A stretch of DNA of 64,000 nucleotides, taken from positions 1 through 64,000 of the forward strand of contig JAWVFT010000005.1 in NCBI GenBank assembly GCA_033855775.1, written 5' to 3'. Under the pieces are notes generated by a model. It was given only the letters and a program-made list of their open reading frames with translations, had not been told where the DNA came from and searched no databases. Shown piece by piece: positions 43,744-51,756 of this stretch. Every line of letters begins with the position of its first letter. Position 1 is the stretch's first letter. The stretch is from DASVTR01 sp033855775 (GTDB lineage: Bacteria > Acidobacteriota > Blastocatellia > Pyrinomonadales > Pyrinomonadaceae). Made by a program: the position numbers and the translations under genes.

Positions 43744-43839
43744 AGCTGCTACTGCTCGCGCGCCTTTGCGTCGCGTTCAAACGCTCTGCCGCAAACTTAA
43801 AAAAAATCGGGCGACAGTTTGACTAACAAGAGCCAGAGC

Positions 43840-45096
43840 TTACTTGCCATGCTTTATCACCTTGCCGTCTTTCATGACGAACGAGACTTGCTTGAGCGTC
43901 TGTATGTTATCAAGCGGATTTTCCGGCGTGGCGATAATGTCTGCGGCCAGGCCCGCGACGATGGCGCCGCGTTCCTTTTCGACCCCGAGCAGTCGCGCCG
44001 AGTTTATCGTCATCATGCGCAGGATTTCAGCGGCGGGCATCCCGACCTTCACGTAGTTCTCTATGAAGTCGAGGGCATACGCGCCGCGTGATTTGTCTGG
44101 CCGCGCCAGCAGGACATCCGTGCCGAAGGCCATCGTCACGCCAAGCTTGTAAGCGCGCTGCAAGCGTTCATAAAAACGCGGGAAGAGCCTCGGCCCATAG
44201 CCTTGCTCCTGCGCAATCGCTTCTGGAAAGTCTGTCCCGACCAGCACGGTTCCCATCTTCTTCATCAACTCAAGCGTCTCGTTCGTCATCCCTTGCCCGT
44301 GCTCGACGGAAGCGACTCCGCCTAGAATCGCGTTGCGCGCGCCGGCATCCGTGCCGCAATGCGCCGCCACCTTCAAGCCGGATTTCGCCGCCTCCGCCAC
44401 GATGAGCTTCACGTCCTCGACAGAGTAAATATACTCCTGATCGTCCATCACGATTTTAATCACCTTCGCCCCGTAATGTATGTTGCGGCGAACGGCTTTC
44501 AATATCTCGTCGTGGGTGTCCGCATAGATGTATTCATTGTCGTAAACGTCCGGGCGTCCCGGCCTCAGTTGCCATTGACCGCCGAAGGGCGAGATGATTT
44601 GCCCCGCGTTGATGATGGTCGGGCCGGGGACGAGGCCGTTCTCAATCGCAAGGCGCAGGGAAGTGTCCGCATAATCCGGCGCGTTGCCGACATCGCGGAT
44701 GGTCGTGAAGCCTGCTTCCAGCATCCCGCGCGCGTTGGCGACGCCGCGAATCGTGCGCAGGCTGACGGGCAACAAGGCTTCCTCCACGGGCGTCACACGC
44801 GCGCTCGGCCTCCAGGTCATCAGCATGTGCGTGTGACAGTCGAACAAGCCCGGCAGCACGGTCGCCTTCGAGAGGTCTATGACCGTGGCCCCGGCAGGGA
44901 TTGGCAACCCTGAGCCGACGGCCTTGATTTTTCTGCCTTCGACGATGATGACCTGATTCGACGCCGCCGTCCCGGTTTCAGGATTCACCAACTTGCCTGC
45001 CTTGATGACGACGACTTGGGCTTGCCCCGCGGAAATGGGCAAGAGCAGGAAAACGACGACACGAATGAGGGCGAACAGAGCGGGCGAAGCTTTCAT
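43840..45096 (-). CDS. Secreted metal-dependent amidohydrolase (imidazolonepropionase-like)
   Basis: A 418-residue protein with a signal peptide (about 1-24, ending AGQA) and an amidohydrolase barrel: FDCHTHM, KIVMDD (bridging-Lys position), AAHCG, VEHGQ and AFGTDVL give a complete binuclear-type site. Secreted members in Acidobacteriota are often prolidase-like or dipeptide hydrolases; the substrate is not evident. ATG 45096 is used because the signal peptide starts there. It is convergent with the small RNA and divergent from TetR. Confidence 0.88.
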   Translation of the reverse strand: MKASPALFALIRVVVFLLLPISAGQAQVVVIKAGKLVNPETGTAASNQVIIVEGRKIKAVGSGLPIPAGATVIDLSKATVLPGLFDCHTHMLMTWRPSARVTPVEEALLPVSLRTIRGVANARGMLEAGFTTIRDVGNAPDYADTSLRLAIENGLVPGPTIINAGQIISPFGGQWQLRPGRPDVYDNEYIYADTHDEILKAVRRNIHYGAKVIKIVMDDQEYIYSVEDVKLIVAEAAKSGLKVAAHCGTDAGARNAILGGVASVEHGQGMTNETLELMKKMGTVLVGTDFPEAIAQEQGYGPRLFPRFYERLQRAYKLGVTMAFGTDVLLARPDKSRGAYALDFIENYVKVGMPAAEILRMMTINSARLLGVEKERGAIVAGLAADIIATPENPLDNIQTLKQVSFVMKDGKVIKHGK

Positions 45097-45311
45097 TGTT
45101 TCTCCATGATGCTGGCTGATGCGTCCGGCGACGAACGAAAATTCAGGACTTACAGAGCCGCAGTATATACTCCTTCGCCCGCACGGCCGCAAAGATTAAG
45201 GCCATAATTGCGCGGAAAAGGCGAGGGCGCGCGAAAGAACGTGCGAAAGAAAAAGCGCGTTGAGAGCCTTGCCTTTCAGCCGCCGCCCGCGCCCGCTTGG
45301 AAAATAAGCTC

Positions 45312-45354
45312 TTGACAATCGCGCGAATAAGAATAAAATACGAGCGTTCGTTTT
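45312..45354 (+). promoter_or_regulatory. tetR promoter with overlapping palindromic operator
   Basis: TTGACA (45312-45317), 16 bases, TAAAAT (45334-45339), then ACGAGCGTTCGT (45340-45351), a near-palindrome running into TTTT. A closely related ACGTACGTTCGT lies at 46107-46118 ahead of the TonB receptor, so both are probably TetR sites. Confidence 0.7.
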
Positions 45355-45367
45355 CCTATGCCGCCGC

Positions 45368-46051
45368 ATGCCCAAACTGAGCCATGAAGTAATCGAGGAG
45401 AAGAAAGGTCGCATCGAGGAGGCGGCCCGGCAGCTATTTATCAAGCAGGGCTTTCATGCCACTTCGATGCGCGACATCGCTGGCCGGACGGGAACTTCGC
45501 TCGGCAATCTATACAACTACTATCGCACCAAAGAGGAAATCCTCGAATCCATCACCCGCAAGTACCAGAAGGTGATTGACGCGCGGCTGCGCGCCATGTT
45601 CGACGACATCGAGGAGCCTTTTCAGCCGGAGAGCCTGATTAAGTTTGGCGGGCTGGTCAAAGAGATGGTCAACGACCATCACGACTTCTGGCTGCTGATG
45701 TACATAGACGTGTTGGAGTTTGAGAATCGCCACTTTCGCAAGATGTTCGAGGGCTTGGCCCGCAATCTGCGCCGCCGCTTCAGCGGCTACTTCGCGGAGT
45801 TGAAAGCGAGCGGCGCGCTCTATGACGGCATTGACCCGGCGGTCGGCTTCACAGCCGCTTACATGCAGTTCTTCAACTATTTTCTGGTCGAGAAGCTGTT
45901 CGGCGGCAATCGCCACTTCGGCATCAGCGACGATCAGGTGATTGCGAAATTGACGGAGATTTTTTGTCGCGGCGTGCTGCGTCCTGAGAAAGTCAAGTGG
46001 CCGCAGCCGCGCGCGAGCCGGAAGAAATTGTCCGCCGCGCGGCGGAAATAA
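45368..46051 (+). CDS. TetR-family transcriptional regulator
   Basis: A 227-residue protein: N-terminal helix-turn-helix (EEAARQLFIKQGFHATSMRD, then TGTSLGNLYNYYRTKEEIL) and a variable helical ligand domain, with a basic tail. A palindrome overlaps its own promoter, and a sister site lies between it and the TonB receptor gene, which starts 127 bases downstream. It probably controls itself and that receptor. Confidence 0.92.
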   Translation: MPKLSHEVIEEKKGRIEEAARQLFIKQGFHATSMRDIAGRTGTSLGNLYNYYRTKEEILESITRKYQKVIDARLRAMFDDIEEPFQPESLIKFGGLVKEMVNDHHDFWLLMYIDVLEFENRHFRKMFEGLARNLRRRFSGYFAELKASGALYDGIDPAVGFTAAYMQFFNYFLVEKLFGGNRHFGISDDQVIAKLTEIFCRGVLRPEKVKWPQPRASRKKLSAARRK

Positions 46052-46106
46052 ATCACAGTTTATGGAGCGCGATAAGAAGCGCTCTTCTCGTGCTAAGGAA
46101 ATAAAA

Positions 46107-46118
46107 ACGTACGTTCGT
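46107..46118. promoter_or_regulatory. Second TetR-type operator ACGTACGTTCGT
   Basis: Ten of 12 bases match the operator at the tetR promoter, with the same TTTT following. It is 72 bases upstream of the TonB receptor start. Confidence 0.6.
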
Positions 46119-46178
46119 TTTTATCTGGAGCGGCTCTCCCCGTTCACCACTGGAAGCTCATCGCAGGAGGTATTCTTT

Positions 46179-49100
46179 ATGTTTCGCAGCAGATGGTTTG
46201 TGATGTTGATGCTGGTCGGCGTCATGTTTTCGGGCGCGAGCCGGAGGGCGTTCGCGCAAGGGGCGACGGGGCAACTGAGCGGCACGGTCGTTGACCAGAA
46301 CGGGGCGGTTGTGCAGAGCGCGACCGTCATGGCGCGGAATGCCGACACCGCGCTCGAACGCACGGCGACGACCGGCGACGACGGCGCGTTTGCCATTCAA
46401 CTGCTGCCGCCCGGCGCGTATCGCGTCGAAGTCAGCGCCGCAGGATTCGCGACAACCGTTGTCGAGAACGTGCGCGTGCAGATTACCGAGACGGCGACGG
46501 TGAGCGTCACGCTCGGCGTCGGCGGGGCAAGCGTGACGGTGACGGCAGACCCGCCGACGACGCAGCTTGAAAGCTCGCAGGTCGGGCGCGTCATTGACGA
46601 GCGCGCGATTAGCCAACTGCCGCTCCCGACGCGCAACTTTCAACAACTGCTGACGCTCTCGCCCGGCGCGGTGTCCAGCGTCTCGAACAACACCGAACTC
46701 GGTCGCGGCGACGTGACCGTCTCTGTGAACGGGCAGCGCACGACCTCCAACAACATTCGCATCAACGGCATCGACGCCAACTCGGTCGGCACCAATTCGA
46801 CGCCGAACCTCGCCGTGCCAGCGACCGATAGCTTGCAGGAATTTATCGTGCAGACCTCGACCTACGACGCTTCCCACGGGCGCAACGCGGGCGGCAACAT
46901 AGAGGCCGTCACGAAGTCTGGCACCAACGAGTTGCACGGCAATCTCTACGAATTTTTCCGTAATGAAAAGTTGAACGCCAACGACTTCTTTCTTAACTCG
47001 GCTGGTCGCCCGCGCCCGGTCTTTCGTCGCAATCAATTTGGCGGCACCATCGGCGGCCCCATCATCAACGACAAGTTCTTCTTCTTCGGCTCGTATCAGG
47101 GAACGCGCGAGCGCAACGGCGCGTCGCTCAACAACAGCTTGACGTTTCCGTTTATAGACCCGCGCCTGACGGACAACAATCGCACGGCTGCTGGCTTGGC
47201 CGCCGCCTTCGGCCTCACCCCGGCGCAGATAAGCCCGGTCGCGCTGGCTCTCTTGCAGGCGCGGCTTTCGAACGGCCAGCTTGCGATTCCGTCCGCCGCC
47301 ACGCCTTCGGGCCTGACGCCCATCTCCGGCGTCTCGACGTTCCGCGAAAACCAGTTCAACCTCAATCTGGACTACACGCTCAACGACAAACACACGCTCT
47401 CCGGCAAAGGCTTCTTCGCTTCGAATCCGACGAAGCAATCGAACTACAACTTCGCGGGCCTCGGCAACGGCAACCAGCAACTTCCGGGCTTCGGCGGCAG
47501 CCTCGACATTATTCAAACGCTCTTCTCGTTGACGGACACCTACGTCATCAATCCGAACGTCGTCAACCAAGCCCGCATCGGGTTCAGTCGCCTGCGCGTC
47601 ACCTCCTTGCCGGAAGAGCCTTTCACGGCTTCTTCGCTCGGCATCACGAATCCGCTCGGCGCGGCATTCGGCGGCGTGCCGACCATCTTCGTGACCGGAC
47701 AATTTTCGCTCGGCTCGTCGCCGCTCGCAGACCAATCTTCGCGCATCAACACGTTCACGGTTAACGATACAGTCTCCTTCAACATCGGTCGTCATCGCCT
47801 GCGCGCGGGCGGCGAGTTTCGACCGTCGAGGGTTGATTTCTACTTCAACGCCTTCACGCGCGGGCAGATTAATTTTCCGACCTTCAGCAGTTTTCTGACG
47901 GGCGGCTCTGCGACTGCTCCCGGCGTCTCGATTATCGGTTCCGGCGTCTTCGACCGTTCGCTGCGGACTGACGACTTCGCGGCCTTCATTCAAGACGACT
48001 TCAAAGTCAACGACCGTCTGACGCTCAACCTCGGCTTGCGCTACGACGTGTTCACCTTCCCGCGCGACATACGCGGGCGGCTCGTCAATTTCATCCCCGA
48101 ACAATTTCGCGCCGGAACCGCCGTCGCTCCGGCTGGCCCGCCGAACGGCATCGTGCAGGCGGGCAATGGAACGCTGACCGGTGTGCCTACCGTCGGCGAT
48201 ACTTTGATTCCGACCGACAAGAACAACCTTGCGCCGCGCGTCGGCCTCGCTTATCGCCTGACAGATTCCGACCGCATGGTCCTGCGCGCGGGTTACGGCA
48301 TCTATTACGACCGGCCCTCGACGCGCTTGATTAACACGCAGCTTTTCAACTATCCGTACCTTGCCATCGGCGTCGGCCTTGTCGCGCCCATCCCGCTTCC
48401 GGTCTTCCGCTCGTTCACGAATCCGTTCATCGCCGTGCCGTCGCCGGGAGCGTTCCCCGTGTCGCCGACGATTCCGTCGCCGCTCAACTCTTTGTCGCCG
48501 CTCGGCGTGCCCATCTCCGGCTTGTTCATCGACCAGAATTTGCGCACGCCCTACGTGCAGCAATACAACGTCAACGTGCAATACGAGTTCATCAAGAACT
48601 GGCTGCTCGAAGTCGGCTACGTCGGGGCGAAGGGGACGAAGCTGTTGCAGGTCGCCACGCTCAATCAAGCGTCTTACAATCCCGCGACGGGCCTCTTCAA
48701 CCCGCCGCCGTTCGGCGCATTCGTCTCGACCAATCGCAACGTGACGGGCGGCGTGCAGCAGGTTCGTTCCGACGGCAACTCGCGCTACAACTCGCTGCAA
48801 GTGAGCGTCACCAAGCGCTTCAGCCAAGGCTTGCAACTGCTCTCGGCCTACACCTACGGCAAGTCCGAAGACACATATTCCGGCACGGGCTTGAATGAAC
48901 TGACGACCGTTCCCGGCGACCAACTCGACTTCAGCGGCAATCGTGGCCCGTCCGATTACGACCGTCGCCATCGCTTCGTCACCAGCTTCGTCTACGACCT
49001 GCCGAAGTTCAATTTCGAATCGCGCCTTGCGCGCGCCGTCTTCAACAATTTCCAGTTCAACGGCATCGTCACCTTGCAGACCGGGACGCCTTTTTCGATT

Positions 49101-49532
49101 ATCGAATCGAACGGCACCTCCGTCATCCAGCGCGCCAACCTCGCGCCCGGATTTTCCGGCAGCATCGAAGGCAGCGGCCCTACAGACCCGCAGAACTTGT
49201 TCTTCAACACGGCTGCCTTCACGCGCTCGACGCTCTTTCTCGTCGGCACGACGCGCAATCCCAACTTCGACCCCAACGCGCCCTTCGGCAACACCGGGCG
49301 CAATCTGCTCTACGGGCCGGGGCAGAAGAACGTTGACTTTGCCATCGTCAAGTTTCTGCCCTTCACGGAGCGCTTGCGCGGCGAGTTTCGCACGGAGTTC
49401 TTCAATCTCTTCAACTTCGTTAACTTCGCCAATCCGGGCAGCAACATTCTCGTCCCCGCCACGTTCGGGCGCATTACTTCGACGAGCGCCGGCCCGCGCG
49501 TCATTCAATTCGCGTTCAAGCTCAACTTCTAA
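46179..49532 (+). CDS. TonB-dependent receptor with carboxypeptidase-regulatory-like N-terminus
   Basis: A 1117-residue outer-membrane protein: signal peptide ending AFA-Q (about 26), a CarboxypepD_reg-like beta-sandwich (28-110, GQLSGTVVDQNGAVVQ), a plug-like region (about 115-250, LPLPTRNFQQLL and NAGGNIEAVTKSGTNE), then a long beta-barrel ending in phenylalanine (AFKLNF). This oar/SusC-like type is expanded in Acidobacteriota and takes up oligosaccharides or other large ligands. AGGAGG sits 8 bases before ATG 46179. The upstream TetR gene and operator suggest ligand-responsive control. Confidence 0.92.
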   Translation: MFRSRWFVMLMLVGVMFSGASRRAFAQGATGQLSGTVVDQNGAVVQSATVMARNADTALERTATTGDDGAFAIQLLPPGAYRVEVSAAGFATTVVENVRVQITETATVSVTLGVGGASVTVTADPPTTQLESSQVGRVIDERAISQLPLPTRNFQQLLTLSPGAVSSVSNNTELGRGDVTVSVNGQRTTSNNIRINGIDANSVGTNSTPNLAVPATDSLQEFIVQTSTYDASHGRNAGGNIEAVTKSGTNELHGNLYEFFRNEKLNANDFFLNSAGRPRPVFRRNQFGGTIGGPIINDKFFFFGSYQGTRERNGASLNNSLTFPFIDPRLTDNNRTAAGLAAAFGLTPAQISPVALALLQARLSNGQLAIPSAATPSGLTPISGVSTFRENQFNLNLDYTLNDKHTLSGKGFFASNPTKQSNYNFAGLGNGNQQLPGFGGSLDIIQTLFSLTDTYVINPNVVNQARIGFSRLRVTSLPEEPFTASSLGITNPLGAAFGGVPTIFVTGQFSLGSSPLADQSSRINTFTVNDTVSFNIGRHRLRAGGEFRPSRVDFYFNAFTRGQINFPTFSSFLTGGSATAPGVSIIGSGVFDRSLRTDDFAAFIQDDFKVNDRLTLNLGLRYDVFTFPRDIRGRLVNFIPEQFRAGTAVAPAGPPNGIVQAGNGTLTGVPTVGDTLIPTDKNNLAPRVGLAYRLTDSDRMVLRAGYGIYYDRPSTRLINTQLFNYPYLAIGVGLVAPIPLPVFRSFTNPFIAVPSPGAFPVSPTIPSPLNSLSPLGVPISGLFIDQNLRTPYVQQYNVNVQYEFIKNWLLEVGYVGAKGTKLLQVATLNQASYNPATGLFNPPPFGAFVSTNRNVTGGVQQVRSDGNSRYNSLQVSVTKRFSQGLQLLSAYTYGKSEDTYSGTGLNELTTVPGDQLDFSGNRGPSDYDRRHRFVTSFVYDLPKFNFESRLARAVFNNFQFNGIVTLQTGTPFSIIESNGTSVIQRANLAPGFSGSIEGSGPTDPQNLFFNTAAFTRSTLFLVGTTRNPNFDPNAPFGNTGRNLLYGPGQKNVDFAIVKFLPFTERLRGEFRTEFFNLFNFVNFANPGSNILVPATFGRITSTSAGPRVIQFAFKLNF

Positions 49533-49565
49533 CGCAGAGTTCTATTGAGCTTGATGAACAGGCGA

Positions 49566-49662
49566 TTCAACACAGAGGCGCAGAGGGCGCACAGAGATGA
49601 CACGGAGGCTTGAATCAATTCTCTGTGCTTGCTCTGTGTCATCTCTGCGCCGCTGTGTTGAA
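49566..49662. repeat. 97-bp palindromic intergenic element
   Basis: The ends TTCAACACAGAGGCGCAGAG (49566-49585) and its reverse complement (49643-49662) match at 19 of 20 positions. The interior holds further CACAGAG/CTCTGTG words. The form is like a non-coding dispersed palindrome or MITE with terminal inverted repeats; no frame is encoded. Confidence 0.75.
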
Positions 49663-49740
49663 AAATCAGTTGGCACGACACAAGCCGCGAAGAGCGAAGC
49701 CGCTTCGCTATCACGGCGGATGTAAACTAAACTTCGGAAC

Positions 49741-50553
49741 ATGCCAAAAATTCGGACAGGAGAGATAGAGCTTTACTACGAAGAGCATGGCGCGGGCGTG
49801 CCGCTTGTGCTCATTCCCGGCTTCAGTAACGGCCTCTGGATTTGGTTCAAGCAAATTCCTGCGCTCGCGCAAAAGTTTCGCGTCATCGTCTTCGACCCGC
49901 GCGGCATCGCTCGTTCCGCCGCGCCGGACCAACCCATCAGCATTCGCATGATTGCCGATGACGTGGCCGCGCTCCTGCGTGAGCTTCGTTTAGAACGCGC
50001 GCACATTCTGGGAGCTTCGTTCGGCGGCTTCGTCGCGCAGGAATTTGCGCTCGCCTATCCGCTGATGACCGAGAGCCTGGCTCTCTGCTGCACCAGTTTC
50101 GGCGGGCCGAATCACGTTCCGCCGCCGCTCACGACGCTGCAAGCCATCGCTTCAACTAAGGGCTTGAACACGGAAGACCGCGTTCGAGAAAATCTGCTGC
50201 TCGCTTTTTCCGGCGACTATTTGAAAGAGCAGCGCGCCGAAGTCGAACGGGTCATCGAACTGCGCGCGGCCAATCCCGTTCCCGAATATGCTTACCAGCA
50301 TCAGCTACAGGCGGCGATTGTTTTCAACACAGAGGCTAGAGTCTCCGAGATAAAAGCGCCCACGCTCGTCCTGACCGGAAGCCTCGACATCATCGTTCCC
50401 TACGTCAATTCGCTGAATCTCGCGGCCCGCATTCCCGGCGCGCGGCTGCGCATCATCGAAGGCGGCAGCCACACGTTTTTCATCGAGCGCGCCGCAGAGT
50501 TCAATCAAGCGGTCATAGAGTTTATCGAGAGCACAAGCGCGGCGGCGGCTTAA
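49741..50553 (+). CDS. Alpha/beta hydrolase
   Basis: A 270-residue alpha/beta hydrolase with oxyanion-loop HGAG-like HGAGVPLVLIPG, nucleophile elbow GASFGG, the acidic residue in LTGSLDIIV and His in EGGSHTFF. There is no signal peptide. 3-Oxoadipate-enol-lactonase-like and thioesterase-like enzymes share this layout. It is the first of six acyl-metabolism genes in a row. Confidence 0.9.
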   Translation: MPKIRTGEIELYYEEHGAGVPLVLIPGFSNGLWIWFKQIPALAQKFRVIVFDPRGIARSAAPDQPISIRMIADDVAALLRELRLERAHILGASFGGFVAQEFALAYPLMTESLALCCTSFGGPNHVPPPLTTLQAIASTKGLNTEDRVRENLLLAFSGDYLKEQRAEVERVIELRAANPVPEYAYQHQLQAAIVFNTEARVSEIKAPTLVLTGSLDIIVPYVNSLNLAARIPGARLRIIEGGSHTFFIERAAEFNQAVIEFIESTSAAAA

Positions 50554-50619
50554 AGGCTGTCCGACTCAAATCGTCTTGCTCGCTGCTCACAAAGCGCCAA
50601 AGGTTAGCCGAATCATTTT

Positions 50620-51609
50620 ATGCGATACGCACGAATCATCGGGACAGGCTCAACGGTTCCCGAAAAAGTTTTGACGAACGACGACCTCAGCCGTCTTGTC
50701 GGCGAAGACATCAACGAGTTTGTCTCTCAGGTCCTGGGGATAGAGGAGCGGCACGTCTGCGCTGACGACGAGAGCACGGCTGACCTTGCGACCGCCGCCG
50801 CGCGCGAGGCTCTGGCTGACGCCCGAATCGCCGCGGAGGATTTAGACCTCATCATCCTTGCGACCGACACGCCCGAATACATCTCTCCGGCCACCTCCGT
50901 CGTCGTCCAGCATCGTCTCGGCGCGAAGAACGCAGGCACGTTCGACCTCAACAGCGCGTGCGCCGGCTTTGTGACCGCGCTCGACACCGCGTCGAAGTAC
51001 GTCATCGCCGACGCTTCCTACAGCAACGTCCTCGTCATCGGCGCTTACGCCATGAGCAAGTATGTTGACTGGACGGAGAAGAAGACGGCGACCATCTTCG
51101 CAGACGGCGCGGGCGCGTGCGTCGTGCAGGCTTCAGGCGAAGGGCCGGGCTTTCTCGCCTCGAAGCTGGTGGCCGAAGGCAGCTATCACGACCACATGGG
51201 AATCTACGCGGGCGGGACGCGGACGCCCATCACGGAAGATGTCCTGCGCGAAGGCGTCTGGGCCAAGCTCCGCTTCGCCAAAAAATATCCGTCCGAGGTC
51301 AACACGGAAGGCTGGCCCGCAATCGTCCGCGACGTGTTAGCCAAGAGCCAACTGAGCCTCGACGACGTGGCTCTCTTTCTGTTCACGCAGGTCAACCTGA
51401 GCACCATCAAAGAGGTGATGGCGAAGCTTGAGCTTCCGATGTCGCGCACGCATACGATTATGCAGAAGTGGGGTTACACCGGCTCGGCCTGCATCCCGAT
51501 GGCTCTCGATGATGCCGTCAAAGCGGGAAAGCTCAAACGCGGCGACATCTTCATCATGTGCGCCTCCGGCGGCGGCCTCAACATGGCGTGCGTCGCCTAC
51601 CAATGGTAA
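50620..51609 (+). CDS. KAS III (FabH)-like protein lacking His and Asn of the triad
   Basis: A 329-residue thiolase-fold protein aligned with FabH over its whole length. The nucleophile is kept (Cys114 in NSACAGF), but the FabH GHQAN motif reads FTQVN (Thr256 for His) and the GNTSA motif reads GYTGSA (Tyr286 for Asn). Without them decarboxylative condensation is unlikely. KAS III relatives with changed triads act as acyltransferases or ester-forming enzymes. It sits next to an acyl-CoA ligase and hydrolases, which fits acyl transfer from a CoA or carrier thioester. Confidence 0.9.
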   Translation: MRYARIIGTGSTVPEKVLTNDDLSRLVGEDINEFVSQVLGIEERHVCADDESTADLATAAAREALADARIAAEDLDLIILATDTPEYISPATSVVVQHRLGAKNAGTFDLNSACAGFVTALDTASKYVIADASYSNVLVIGAYAMSKYVDWTEKKTATIFADGAGACVVQASGEGPGFLASKLVAEGSYHDHMGIYAGGTRTPITEDVLREGVWAKLRFAKKYPSEVNTEGWPAIVRDVLAKSQLSLDDVALFLFTQVNLSTIKEVMAKLELPMSRTHTIMQKWGYTGSACIPMALDDAVKAGKLKRGDIFIMCASGGGLNMACVAYQW

Positions 51610-51613
51610 AGCA

Positions 51614-51750
51614 GTGACGAGTGACAAGTGACAAGTGACGAGTTAAAGCCAAAGGCTTAAAGCCGACGGCTCCGCGCTTGTTCTTGCTCGTCTCTCGTTC
51701 TTGCTCGCTTCTTGTTCTTGCTCGTCACTTGTCACTCGTCACTCGTCACT
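51614..51750. repeat. Inverted arrays of short GTGAC repeats
   Basis: 51614-51644 is built of (A)GTGAC(A/G)AGTGAC words, and 51720-51750 is built of their complement. Between them lies a CTTGTTCTTGCTCG-like tandem. The two arrays could fold into a long hairpin in the 147-base gap before the acyl-CoA ligase gene. Confidence 0.8.
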
Positions 51751-51756
51751 GTTGTT

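Noticed and set aside
46158..49508. Antisense open frame of 1116 codons across the whole TonB receptor gene
   Set aside because: It mirrors the receptor gene, has skewed Arg/Glu/Val content and no recognisable domain. Long antisense frames are expected from the GC-rich codon bias.
49566..51750. CRISPR array
   Set aside because: Repeats at 49566 and 51614 are palindromic or contiguous without regular unique spacers, and no cas gene is present.
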